In this document: one piece after another, positions 1 to 6,843 of the stretch | Position numbering within the stretch: the first letter of the stretch is position 1 | Layout of the letters: the number at the start of each line of letters is the position of its first letter | Assembly (NCBI GenBank): GCA_027353395.1 | Contig: DAIEHU010000001.1 | Location: 1 to 33,217 of the forward strand | Length of the DNA: 33,217 nt | Origin: Desulfobacteraceae bacterium | GTDB lineage: Bacteria > Desulfobacterota > Desulfobacteria > Desulfobacterales > Desulfosalsimonadaceae | Direction: 5' to 3' | Notes under the pieces: model-generated | Told to the model about the DNA's origin: nothing | What the model saw: only the letters and a program-made list of their open reading frames with translations | The model's database searches: none | Made by a program: the position numbers and the translations under genes

Positions 1-1636
1 GTTTTTTGCCGCCGGTGGGATATCGCAGGTCATTCAGGAAAGTCAGGGCGTCAATGGCGGCCTCGGTGTTTTTCGCATCTTTGGCGTGCGCGGTAATGGC
101 GCGGCATCCGGCCTGAATTTCGTCAAATCCCCAGCCCGGAACATGCTCCCGGACGAAATCAAATACGTTCCCTCCGCCGCCGGCATCAAAACCGCGCTTT
201 AAATCCGCCGCTATATCCGGCTCCAGGTCCGGCGCAATGGTTTTGGTGAAATCACAGGCTTCCGGGGTCATTGGCAGTTCCACCGGTTTCCCGAATTTAT
301 CCGTACAGGTCATTTCGAATCGCCCCGCAGCATCCGGCGTGAGGTTGAAAATAAACGCGCCGCCGTCGGTGTGACTGCCGCCCCTGGCGTTCCAGTACCG
401 GTCCGCCACCGGGCAGATGCGGGGGTCTTCCTGGGCTAGGCTTTCCAGGGTCGCGTCAATGGCCTGTTTTTCCGATGCGATCAGCCCCACCTGGACATCG
501 CCATCGAAAAACGCAAATACTTGGGGCCGCAGCATGGAGGTGTCCGTGATGCCGAGAAGCTGAAACGTATTCTGCTCCACAATATTGCGGGCGATGATGA
601 AAAACCAGGGGCCGTCCGGCGAGCCGTGGATGTGGGTGGCCTGGATGGCCCGGTAGATCCCCTGTTTTTCTTTGGAAAGATGATCAAAATCCAGCTCCGT
701 GGTGGGCGCCAGGGCCTCGATGATATATTCCAGGGGATAATGATAGGTCCGGTTGAGCAGGTCGAACATCAGGGCCGACACTTCGGTGTCCGTGATAAAC
801 TGCGGATAGATATGGCGCTGGAGAAGGTGTTCGGTGACGGAATGGTAGTTGGCGAAATCGCCGTTATGGACCAGCGCCATGTTGATTCCGGCAAACGGAT
901 GCGCGCCGCCGGGATGCCATACCCGGCCTTTGGTGGGAAACCGCTGGTGGGCGATCCAGGCGTGAGCGGCGAGTTCTTCAATTTTATAATATTTGACAAT
1001 CGCCTCCGCATATCCCACGACTTTCAAAATCATGATGTTTCTGCCGTGGGACAGGACAAAGGCTTTCTGATCCTTCAGGGATGCGTAATATTCCTGATTC
1101 AGCTTGAAACTGTTTTGATTGATAAATTCGTCTTCCGCTTCGCGCAAATCCAGATTTTGGAACTGATTTTCCTGAATAAAGACGGCCAGCGCCTCGGGTT
1201 TGACGCGGACAAAATAGCGCCACACATCCGGGGGCTTCACTTCATGACCCGGCACCGTGGTCCAGTCATCCACTGTATCAAGTCTGGCTGTTGATGCGAT
1301 ATCGAAAAAAGGGGAAATGTATTTTTCTTCAAGCTCTCCGCGGACAGCGGGATCCAGATACGCCACATGGATCATGTAGCATTCATCCAGGGTTTGCCTG
1401 TCGACTCCCAATTGTCCGGGAACCAGCCCCACCGCCGCGATGCCGCCGCCCTTGCCGTTGCCGCGGTTGTGCATCAGGCGGGACGGCTCGTATATGTGGC
1501 GGCCGGGAACCGGTTTCGTGCAGCAGAAGCCCACCACGCCGCAGCCGCCTTCTTCCGATGCTTTGGTGATGTCAGGATAGGGAAGCCCCGCCACAAGCCG
1601 CTGTCTGGATGCCAAAAGTTGCCGTATTCTATCCAT
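1..1636 (-). CDS. Glutamine amidotransferase class II domain protein, glutamate-synthase associated (partial)
   Basis: The frame is open from an ATG at 1636 to the left edge (545 codons), so the C-terminus is missing. The N-terminal region reads as a class II (Ntn-type) glutamine amidotransferase. It has a probable nucleophile Cys32 in EGGCGVVGF, an AHQRFPTKGRVWHPGGAHPF stretch and an ALVHNGDFANY stretch, which match the substrate-binding Arg and oxyanion Asn-Gly-Asp motifs of the family. In split, archaeal-type glutamate synthases this domain releases ammonia from glutamine for the FMN subunit, which is encoded just upstream on the same strand (2121-3773). Cys32 is not at residue 2, so either a propeptide is removed or the start is misplaced. 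An in-frame ATG lies further upstream at 1675. I prefer 1636 because GGAG lies about 10 bases before it. The gene has its own promoter and structured leader. Confidence 0.85.
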   Translation of the reverse strand, partial: MDRIRQLLASRQRLVAGLPYPDITKASEEGGCGVVGFCCTKPVPGRHIYEPSRLMHNRGNGKGGGIAAVGLVPGQLGVDRQTLDECYMIHVAYLDPAVRGELEEKYISPFFDIASTARLDTVDDWTTVPGHEVKPPDVWRYFVRVKPEALAVFIQENQFQNLDLREAEDEFINQNSFKLNQEYYASLKDQKAFVLSHGRNIMILKVVGYAEAIVKYYKIEELAAHAWIAHQRFPTKGRVWHPGGAHPFAGINMALVHNGDFANYHSVTEHLLQRHIYPQFITDTEVSALMFDLLNRTYHYPLEYIIEALAPTTELDFDHLSKEKQGIYRAIQATHIHGSPDGPWFFIIARNIVEQNTFQLLGITDTSMLRPQVFAFFDGDVQVGLIASEKQAIDATLESLAQEDPRICPVADRYWNARGGSHTDGGAFIFNLTPDAAGRFEMTCTDKFGKPVELPMTPEACDFTKTIAPDLEPDIAADLKRGFDAGGGGNVFDFVREHVPGWGFDEIQAGCRAITAHAKDAKNTEAAIDALTFLNDLRYPTGGKK

Positions 1637-1701
1637 TTGTTGTCTGCTCCACACAAATTGCGATAAAACCCTCATGCAATCGATCCGCATGATGCCGCCA
1701 C

Positions 1702-1744
1702 AAAAAAAACGCCTGTCCGTATAACACCGGAATAAGACGTTTTT
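1702..1744 (-). terminator. Leader intrinsic terminator upstream of the amidotransferase gene
   Basis: Read on the minus strand, AAAAACG (1744-1738) pairs with CGTTTTT, followed by a run of T (down to 1702). An inner TCCG/CGGA helix and TCT/AGG pairs complete a hairpin. It lies in the 5' leader, between the promoter and the start codon, so it is probably an attenuator rather than the end of an upstream gene. Its 5' arm overlaps the putative P2 stem-loop (1735-1748). The sequence clearly resembles the leader terminator of the FMN subunit at 3881-3931. Confidence 0.6.
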
Positions 1745-1786
1745 GTCCGTACCTGAAATTATCCCAACACGCCGTTGTGTTCGGAT
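1735..1786 (-). promoter_or_regulatory. Putative ANTAR-type two-hairpin antitermination leader (P1+P2)
   Basis: P1 (1786-1761, minus strand) is a 10-pair stem with one G-G mismatch that closes a six-base loop AACGGC. A 12-base linker follows, then P2 (1748-1735), GGAC/GTCT closing the loop AAAAAC. ANTAR-domain proteins bind paired hexaloop hairpins with A at loop position 1 and G at position 4, and so stabilise P2 against an overlapping terminator. P1 fits this rule exactly. P2 keeps A1 but has A instead of G at position 4 and a short stem, so it is degenerate. The order P1-linker-P2-terminator and the spacing match the leader at 3881-3981. No ANTAR gene is in the window. Confidence 0.6.
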
Positions 1787-1807
1787 TTGCTTTAATTAAG
1801 GGAGTTA

Positions 1808-1836
1808 TTTATAATTGTTCTTGTTTTACTTGTCAA
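1808..1836 (-). promoter_or_regulatory. Sigma-70-type promoter for the amidotransferase gene
   Basis: On the minus strand a perfect TTGACA (1836-1831) is separated by exactly 17 bases from TATAAA (1813-1808, five of six consensus bases). Transcription would begin near 1801, about 15 bases before the P1 hairpin, which leaves a leader of about 165 bases. The amidotransferase can therefore be expressed independently of the glutamate synthase gene upstream. Confidence 0.75.
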
Positions 1837-1960
1837 GAAATTCATTAAAAAATCAAATAGTTAGTTTGACTTAACCAAAATCTGGCAAAGTAATTCAGGC
1901 TAACTTTGACGATGGTGTCAGGCGGTGAGCGGGACTGTTAAAAAGAGTGGTTTCAGACAA

Positions 1961-2011
1961 ACAGTCCTGACGGACTGTCTTTAAAATCGGCCGGGAAATA
2001 CCGTTTCCCGG
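1961..2011. other. Two short stem-loops in the 484-base gap between glutamate synthase genes
   Basis: The gap 1637-2120 has no credible gene. Besides the leader, promoter and large terminator listed separately, it holds ACAGTCC-TGAC-GGACTGT (1961-1978) and CCGGGAAA-TACCG-TTTCCCGG (1991-2011, last base shared). Both are perfect hairpins. They lie downstream of the 2014-2064 terminator in the direction of transcription of the FMN subunit. They may be back-up termination, RNA-stability elements or protein-binding dyads; the sequence does not decide. Confidence 0.4.
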
Positions 2012-2013
2012 CG

Positions 2014-2064
2014 CAGACAACAAAAGGCCGCCTCTTTTATAAAAAGGCGGCCTTTTGTTGTCTG
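2014..2064 (-). terminator. Strong bidirectional intrinsic terminator after the glutamate synthase gene
   Basis: A perfect 19-base inverted repeat (2014-2032 with 2046-2064) has the GC-rich core GGCCGCC next to AAAA/TTTT and a 13-base AT-rich loop. On either strand the core is followed by T residues within the repeat. It lies 57 bases past the stop of the FMN-subunit gene and before the promoter of the amidotransferase gene. The two genes are therefore probably separate transcription units. Confidence 0.75.
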
Positions 2065-2120
2065 TAAAAAATTATCCGTAGAACCGAATCGCGGCGACGC
2101 AGTCGCCGGGAACGAAATGA

Positions 2121-3773
2121 TTACCCGTTCAGTATTTTTTTCGCGCTTTCGTCATTGGCGTCCGCCATATGAACAATGCCGGTTTCCCGAGCGGTTTCGC
2201 GGTTTCCGGCGAACAGATCGGTGCGGGAAATTTGGGAAAGATTGAACTTTCTGGCACCGGCCATAAGCTGCTGAAGGCCGCAGGTCAGCTTGTCCGCCAT
2301 GGTGCAGAAAGCAATGGCGCCATAGGGAATGTTTTTCATTTCCTTTTTGCCGACTTTCTTCTGCACGTCAAAATAAGATGCGAAAATCTCTTCCGCGCTG
2401 TTGCCGAATTCGCTGACGGTTTTGGGCAGGCTGTCCCAGTTGCCGCAAACCTTTTCGCGTCTTTCCGGATGCAGGGCGCCTTCAATGTTGGAGCCCAGGA
2501 AGCCCGGAATCATGATGGCCCGGCCCATGCACACCAGTTTGGTATAGGGCGCGCCCAGGGCGATGGCTTTGAAAATATTGTCTTCCAGCGCAATGCCGCC
2601 GGCAAATGACATATCCACGACTCTTTCGCCCTTGGCCGCCAGAATGCTGGCGTATTCATGGGCTTTGGAGTGCAGCGTGATGGAAGGAACGCCCCAGCTC
2701 TGCATCATGTTCCAGGGGCTCATGCCTGTTCCGCCGCCGGCGCCGTCGATGGTGAGCAGGTCCATTTTCGCGTCCGTGGCGAATTTAATGGCCATGGCCA
2801 GTTCTTCCATGCCGTAGCATCCGGTTTTCAGGGTGATGCGTTTGAACCCGATTTTGCGCAGGTAATCCACGCTGTTCATGAAGTCTTCCCGCACCTGGGC
2901 GACCGTTGACAGATTGGTGTTGCCCAGACGGCTGTGACGGGCGAAAGACCGGATGGCGCCTTGCTTGAAGGCTTCCTGCACTTCCGGCAGTTCGGGGTTC
3001 GGATCCACCACATAGCCCCGGTTTTTCAAAAACTGCGCGTAATCCAGGCTGGTCACCTGAATTTCGCCGCCGATACCTTTTGCGCCCTGGCCCCATTTGA
3101 GTTCGATGATGCATTTGTCGCCGTATTTGTCCACCACGAATTCCGCAACCCCGTTTCGCGTGTCTTCCACATTGAGCTGAACGATGATGGCGCCGTAGCC
3201 ATCAAAATAGCGCAAATAGCCGTCGATGCGGCGTTCGAGTTCCGGCGCGCTTTTGATTTTGCCTTTTTTGGTTTTGCCCGCGCCGATTTTGGATTCCCGG
3301 TCAACACCCACCACGTTTTCGCCGATAACCACCGGAATGCCGCACAATGCGCCGCCGATGGCGAATGAATCCCAGTATTTGGCCGCGATAAAGGTGGATC
3401 CCAGCGCGCCGGTCATGAGCGGGATGCGGGATTTGGTTTTGACTTCCGTTCCGAATTCGGTTTCAAGGCTGACGTTGGGAAAAATGCAGTCGTCCGCTTC
3501 AGAGGTCAACCCCTGGGGTAACCCGTGAACGCCATATGCATAGCCCTGAATTCTTAAGGAATTATAGGAAACCCCCACATGGGTGGTGTTGTTGCCGCCA
3601 GCGGTTACAGTGCCGAAATCTCTGGGATAGAGCAGTTTGCGGCCCACGATGCTGGACATCCATGCTTCGCATTTGCCCATGCAATCGGACCGGCACAAGG
3701 TGCAAAGTCCGGATTCGGCGGCGTTGCCACGGTTTGTTGTTCCCAAGACATCATTGCTTTTTTGAAATCTCAT
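2121..3773 (-). CDS. gltB: Glutamate synthase, FMN-binding (archaeal-type large domain)
   Basis: The product is 550 aa. It is the central/FMN domain of glutamate synthase, which makes glutamate from 2-oxoglutarate and ammonia. Visible features are an N-terminal cysteine cluster (Cys24, Cys27, Cys31, Cys35) suited to an Fe-S cluster, and the core TIDGAGGGTGMSPWNMMQSW, corresponding to the FMN/2-oxoglutarate site. A conserved GATETVTAGG-like start is replaced here by FGTVTAGGNN. No amidotransferase domain is present; that role is supplied by the next gene on the strand (1636 to the left edge). The start is supported by GAGGAG ten bases before the ATG. A promoter and a terminator-containing leader lie at 3881-4026, indicating attenuation control, plausibly by nitrogen status. 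The gene symbol follows common use for this split form. Confidence 0.9.
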   Translation of the reverse strand: MRFQKSNDVLGTTNRGNAAESGLCTLCRSDCMGKCEAWMSSIVGRKLLYPRDFGTVTAGGNNTTHVGVSYNSLRIQGYAYGVHGLPQGLTSEADDCIFPNVSLETEFGTEVKTKSRIPLMTGALGSTFIAAKYWDSFAIGGALCGIPVVIGENVVGVDRESKIGAGKTKKGKIKSAPELERRIDGYLRYFDGYGAIIVQLNVEDTRNGVAEFVVDKYGDKCIIELKWGQGAKGIGGEIQVTSLDYAQFLKNRGYVVDPNPELPEVQEAFKQGAIRSFARHSRLGNTNLSTVAQVREDFMNSVDYLRKIGFKRITLKTGCYGMEELAMAIKFATDAKMDLLTIDGAGGGTGMSPWNMMQSWGVPSITLHSKAHEYASILAAKGERVVDMSFAGGIALEDNIFKAIALGAPYTKLVCMGRAIMIPGFLGSNIEGALHPERREKVCGNWDSLPKTVSEFGNSAEEIFASYFDVQKKVGKKEMKNIPYGAIAFCTMADKLTCGLQQLMAGARKFNLSQISRTDLFAGNRETARETGIVHMADANDESAKKILNG

Positions 3774-3880
3774 GCTGGTTTTCTCCTCAGTTTATTGTTG
3801 AATTATTTTGAACACATCATTGTATCCATAAGAAATTGTTTGAAAATTCCGTATAAGACCTGACATTTCAAACCGCCTCT

Positions 3881-3931
3881 AAAAAATAAAAAAGACGTCT
3901 TTCCGGTATGGTTTCCGGAAAAGACGTCTTT
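3881..3931 (-). terminator. Leader intrinsic terminator upstream of gltB
   Basis: On the minus strand, a stem of GACGTC plus CCGG pairs (3928-3915 with 3906-3894) encloses the eight-base loop AAACCATA. It is followed by TTTTTTATTTTTT (3893-3881). It lies about 107 bases before the gltB start and after the gltB promoter, so it is a regulatory terminator. Its 5' arm shares GACGTCTTT with the 3' arm of the P2 hexaloop hairpin, so the two structures are mutually exclusive. Confidence 0.75.
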
Positions 3932-3981
3932 GTCATTTTGGTGATCACGTCAGGTATTTATACGCCATTGTACAAACACCT
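3920..3981 (-). promoter_or_regulatory. Putative ANTAR-type two-hairpin antitermination leader (P1+P2)
   Basis: P1 (3981-3952, minus strand) is a 12-pair stem, with two G-U pairs and no mismatch, closing the six-base loop AATGGC. After a 13-base linker, P2 (3938-3920) pairs AAATGAC with GTCTTT (one T-T mismatch) around the loop AAAGAC. Both loops have A at position 1 and G at position 4, as known for targets of ANTAR-domain antiterminators. P2 overlaps the 5' arm of the terminator at 3881-3931, so a bound ANTAR protein would favour read-through into gltB. ANTAR regulation of nitrogen genes is known in Geobacter and in nitrate-assimilation operons. The regulator is not in this window. Confidence 0.7.
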
Positions 3982-3997
3982 TAACTTTTTTCCAATA

Positions 3998-4026
3998 AAA
4001 TTAGTTTCAATAATTTTTTTTGTCAA
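3998..4026 (-). promoter_or_regulatory. Sigma-70-type promoter for gltB
   Basis: On the minus strand TTGACA (4026-4021) is followed after 17 bases by TAATTT (4003-3998). The -10 match is weak, but the -35 is perfect and the spacing ideal. The predicted start near 3991 puts P1 about ten bases into the transcript, the same layout as the promoter at 1808-1836. The 442-base gap 3774-4215 holds this promoter, the leader and a weak hairpin at 4112-4130, and no gene. Confidence 0.6.
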
Positions 4027-4111
4027 GGTAATTTGTTTAAAAAAAATACCTTGGATTTGACAGCGCGCACGGAAACGGATCGATGGATGACGTAGAAAAA
4101 CAAATGAATCG

Positions 4112-4130
4112 CCCGCGCTAATTGAGCGGG
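4112..4130 (-). terminator. Possible terminator of the dus-dgt-YkgJ transcript
   Basis: CCCGC and GCGGG (4112-4116 and 4126-4130) form a short GC-rich stem about 86 bases past the end of the YkgJ gene. On the minus strand it is followed, after a gap, by a TTTGTTTTT stretch. The T-run is not adjacent, so this is only a weak candidate. Confidence 0.3.
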
Positions 4131-4215
4131 GAACTGACGGTGATCACGGAAGACCGCAAAACACTGCTTTATTCAAGAATTGCAGATAGATGGATTTAAA
4201 GGAGCCGCCAGAAAA

Positions 4216-5001
4216 TTACCTTTTGGGTTTGATTTCCGGTGTTTTGACCCCGAACAAAAACATTTTGATCCAGGCCATGCCCAGTTTGAACACGGCCACA
4301 TCGTCTGTTTTGATGCGTATGCGCAAGTTCGCCTCGATTTTATAGCGCTGCAAAAATGTGCTGTTCAGCACAAAATTCCTGAACGCATCCCCATTGTAAG
4401 CCGCCATAAACGCCATCCGGCCTTTCTTTCCCTCCGGGCCTTCCCCTCCGAACGGGTCCGCCTGGAACAGCCGCATCACGTTCGCCCAGGCTGTGGTCAT
4501 CTGGTTATAAAACGCCGCCTCCTGGTCCGCCTCCCAGGTTTTTAAGGTCCAGACCGCAGTTTCATGACGGCCCTCGCAAAACTCCGGGGGGCGGAAAAAA
4601 TGCACCAGTTGCGTGGTATTTTTTCCCGCATCAAAATAGAGACCATGCTCCACGGGAAATGCCCGGCAGGTATGGGGCCGGTCAGCATATACCCGGCAGC
4701 CGCTGTCCGTTAAAAAAGGACAGGTTTTTTCCGGGTCATCATTCATGCGCAGCAGGACATCCGGAAAATAATGGCCGGGCCGCAGGACGATATCCGTGTA
4801 ATGATCAATAAATGTATCGGACGGGATATTTAAATGCTGCTTTAACCTAATGATATCATATGGGTTTAAAAAAAAATTCAGGTTGCGGCAGCACTGGTTG
4901 AAACAAGCGGCTCCGGGATGGCACCGGAATGCAAAGGTGTCTCCATCCGGTATCAATTGGCCCCGGATTTCAGACAGGTTGTCGGTTTCGACACGTTTCA
5001 T
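4216..5001 (-). CDS. YkgJ-type cysteine-cluster protein (Zn/Fe-chelating domain)
   Basis: The product is 261 aa with the start I chose: ATG at 5001, preceded by AGGA nine bases upstream. An in-frame TTG at 5034 would add 11 residues. The N-terminal half carries the YkgJ/UPF0153 cysteine pattern: Cys27, Cys33 and the Cys37-Cys38 pair, then CPFLTDSGCRVYADRPHTCR with more conserved cysteines and the RPxxCR motif. The family is thought to bind a metal (zinc or iron), and its biochemical role is not established. The C-terminal 120 residues are less conserved and have no recognisable domain. The gene overlaps the end of the upstream YkgJ-like gene by 32 bases in another frame, so the two are probably translated together. 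Confidence 0.8.
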   Translation of the reverse strand: MKRVETDNLSEIRGQLIPDGDTFAFRCHPGAACFNQCCRNLNFFLNPYDIIRLKQHLNIPSDTFIDHYTDIVLRPGHYFPDVLLRMNDDPEKTCPFLTDSGCRVYADRPHTCRAFPVEHGLYFDAGKNTTQLVHFFRPPEFCEGRHETAVWTLKTWEADQEAAFYNQMTTAWANVMRLFQADPFGGEGPEGKKGRMAFMAAYNGDAFRNFVLNSTFLQRYKIEANLRIRIKTDDVAVFKLGMAWIKMFLFGVKTPEIKPKR

Positions 5002-5611
5002 GACGATTTTTCCTGTTTTTTCCAGCAGCCGCAATCATTTGCGCCACCGTCATCTTCAATTTTTCCCGGATGCCGGCCTTTTCACGAACCCGGCCTTCCA
5101 GCGTCACCATGTCCTTGTAAAATGGGGTGCGGTCCAATACCATGCCGCCCGCCGCGGGCCCATGCTGAGATTCAAACGCAGCGCACCCCGGCCCTGAAAT
5201 CATCCTGCCGGAAGGATGCCGGAATTGATGGGGGACGCCGTGAAGCCGGCAGATCATGGGCCGGTAATTATAAAGGACGCACAGACCATCCATATTCAGC
5301 GGGCACATCACCCGCGAAATCTTTTCCGCCACAACTGCCTGATCAACCATTTCGTTGACGCGAGCCGCATGGACGGTGATTTGATCCTGTAATATTGTGG
5401 AAAGATTATAAAATCCTTTTATCAGGTACAAGTATTCCACCAGGGTGTGATGGAAAAACCGAGTCAGGCAGCAGTTCTCATCACACCCGGAACAGTGAAA
5501 CCCATGCGCATCCGCGATCCGCGAGTATGCCGCGTCCATTTGCGCATAGATTGACGGCGCTTCCGTCAGCTCATCCTTGCAATTTTCAAATAAATCAGGG
5601 AAGTGAAACAA
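4970..5611 (-). CDS. Second YkgJ-type cysteine-cluster protein, TTG start
   Basis: The product is 213 aa. It has the cysteine pattern CSGCDENCC (Cys40, Cys43, Cys47, Cys48), then CPLNMDGLCVLYNYRPMICR, which is the YkgJ signature with RPxxCR. It is a distant relative of its downstream neighbour rather than a close duplicate. No ATG lies before the first cysteines except at residue 25. A TTG at 5611 sits nine bases after AAGGAG, and that Shine-Dalgarno overlaps the TGA stop of the dGTPase-like gene (5626), so TTG is the likely start. The 3' end overlaps the next gene. Two YkgJ paralogues in overlapping frames suggest a functional pair, with metal binding as the only safe statement. Confidence 0.75.
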   Translation of the reverse strand: MFHFPDLFENCKDELTEAPSIYAQMDAAYSRIADAHGFHCSGCDENCCLTRFFHHTLVEYLYLIKGFYNLSTILQDQITVHAARVNEMVDQAVVAEKISRVMCPLNMDGLCVLYNYRPMICRLHGVPHQFRHPSGRMISGPGCAAFESQHGPAAGGMVLDRTPFYKDMVTLEGRVREKAGIREKLKMTVAQMIAAAGKNRKNRHETCRNRQPV

Positions 5612-5625
5612 AAAAGCGGGCTCCT

Positions 5626-6756
5626 TCAGACCAGAGAGGCGGGCACAAATAGTTCGTGGTAGAGGTTTAAAATATAGCGGTCCGTGACGCTGGCGATAAA
5701 ATCGCAGATAATCCGTTCAACCGGTGTTCCCGGCGCGTAAAGGACATCGATTTCCATGCTCTTCAAGCGGTTGCCCAAATCCTCAGGATGATTCAGAAAA
5801 TAAGTATAAATCTCAGAAATCATTTTTTTTGCTTTGATGAATTCATCATGGACCCGTTTCGACCGGTACACATGCTCATAAAGGAATTCTCTTAAAGCGC
5901 TCATGGCCGCAAACACCGGTTCGCTCAATTGAAGATCCATTGAATTTTCTGTCGCCATACTGGAAAAAACCACGTCCCGGATCATGGTGGTGGCGCGCTG
6001 GGAATGGGTGTCGCCCAAGATTCCGGAACAGGATCTGGGAATCTGGTCCCGGGTGATCACCTTGCTGCGGATGGCGTCATCCAGATCATGGTTGAGGTAG
6101 GCGATCAGATCGGCGATGCGGACGACCCGGCCTTCAAGGGTGCAGGCCTTCTCCTTGGCGTCCGTGGGCAGAATGGGACCGAACCCCTTGGAGTGCTTGA
6201 TGATGCCGTCGCGGACCTCATGGGTCAGATTCAGTCCCTTCCCATTTCGTTCTAAAATGTCCACGACTCGCAAGCTCTGGATATTATGTGAAAAATCCGG
6301 AGAAAAAATTTCCTTGAGCGCTGTTTCCCCGCTATGGCCAAACGGCGTATGTCCCAGATCATGACCCAGAGCGATGGCCTCGGTCAGATCCTCATTTAAC
6401 CGCATGGCCCGGCTGATGGTGCGGGCCACCTCCGCCACTTCCAGGGTATGGGTCAGGCGCGTGCGGTAATGATCTCCCAGGGGCGATAAAAATACCTGGG
6501 TTTTGTGTTTTAACCGTCTGAAAGCGTTTGAGTAGACAATCCGGTCCCTGTCCTGCTGATACACGGTCCGAATGGGGCAGGGCTCTTCTTTAATCGCCCG
6601 GCCTCTGGAATTGGCGGACAGCATGCCGCAGGGAGAGATAAATGAGGCTTCCCGCCGTTCAAACTCTTCCCGGACTGAAACCGCGGCTGCCTGTCCGATG
6701 GAAGAACGTTCCTGATCGATATTTTTCCGTTGGTGCATATATAGTGAAAATCCCAT
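5626..6756 (-). CDS. dgt: dGTPase-like HD-domain triphosphohydrolase
   Basis: The product is 376 aa, which is normal for deoxyguanosinetriphosphate triphosphohydrolase-like proteins. These cut dNTPs to the nucleoside and triphosphate. It has the entry signature RDRIVYSNAFRRLKHKTQVF, then the HD metal site: His103 in RLTHTLEVAEVAR, His132-Asp133 and His136 in GHDLGHTPFGH, and a later Asp in LIAYLNHDLDD. No strong Shine-Dalgarno precedes the ATG at 6756. The ATG seven codons on (6738) is an alternative. It lies between the dihydrouridine synthase gene (88 bases upstream) and the YkgJ pair (14 bases downstream), apparently in one transcript. Confidence 0.88.
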   Translation of the reverse strand: MGFSLYMHQRKNIDQERSSIGQAAAVSVREEFERREASFISPCGMLSANSRGRAIKEEPCPIRTVYQQDRDRIVYSNAFRRLKHKTQVFLSPLGDHYRTRLTHTLEVAEVARTISRAMRLNEDLTEAIALGHDLGHTPFGHSGETALKEIFSPDFSHNIQSLRVVDILERNGKGLNLTHEVRDGIIKHSKGFGPILPTDAKEKACTLEGRVVRIADLIAYLNHDLDDAIRSKVITRDQIPRSCSGILGDTHSQRATTMIRDVVFSSMATENSMDLQLSEPVFAAMSALREFLYEHVYRSKRVHDEFIKAKKMISEIYTYFLNHPEDLGNRLKSMEIDVLYAPGTPVERIICDFIASVTDRYILNLYHELFVPASLV

Positions 6757-6843
6757 CTGGGGGTTGCCGGAATTAAAACCCCAAAGCTATTGCAAAAATA
6801 TATCCACAGGAAACCGGAAATGTAAAGCATAAACTCCGCAGGC

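Noticed and set aside
521..1294. Plus-strand open frame of 257 codons
   Set aside because: It is antisense to the amidotransferase gene, whose frame carries clear family motifs. The plus frame has no recognisable domain or ribosome site.
6757..6783. GGGGTT...AACCCC hairpin just before dgt
   Set aside because: The stem is six pairs with an 11-base loop and no conserved riboswitch features. A regulatory role cannot be supported.
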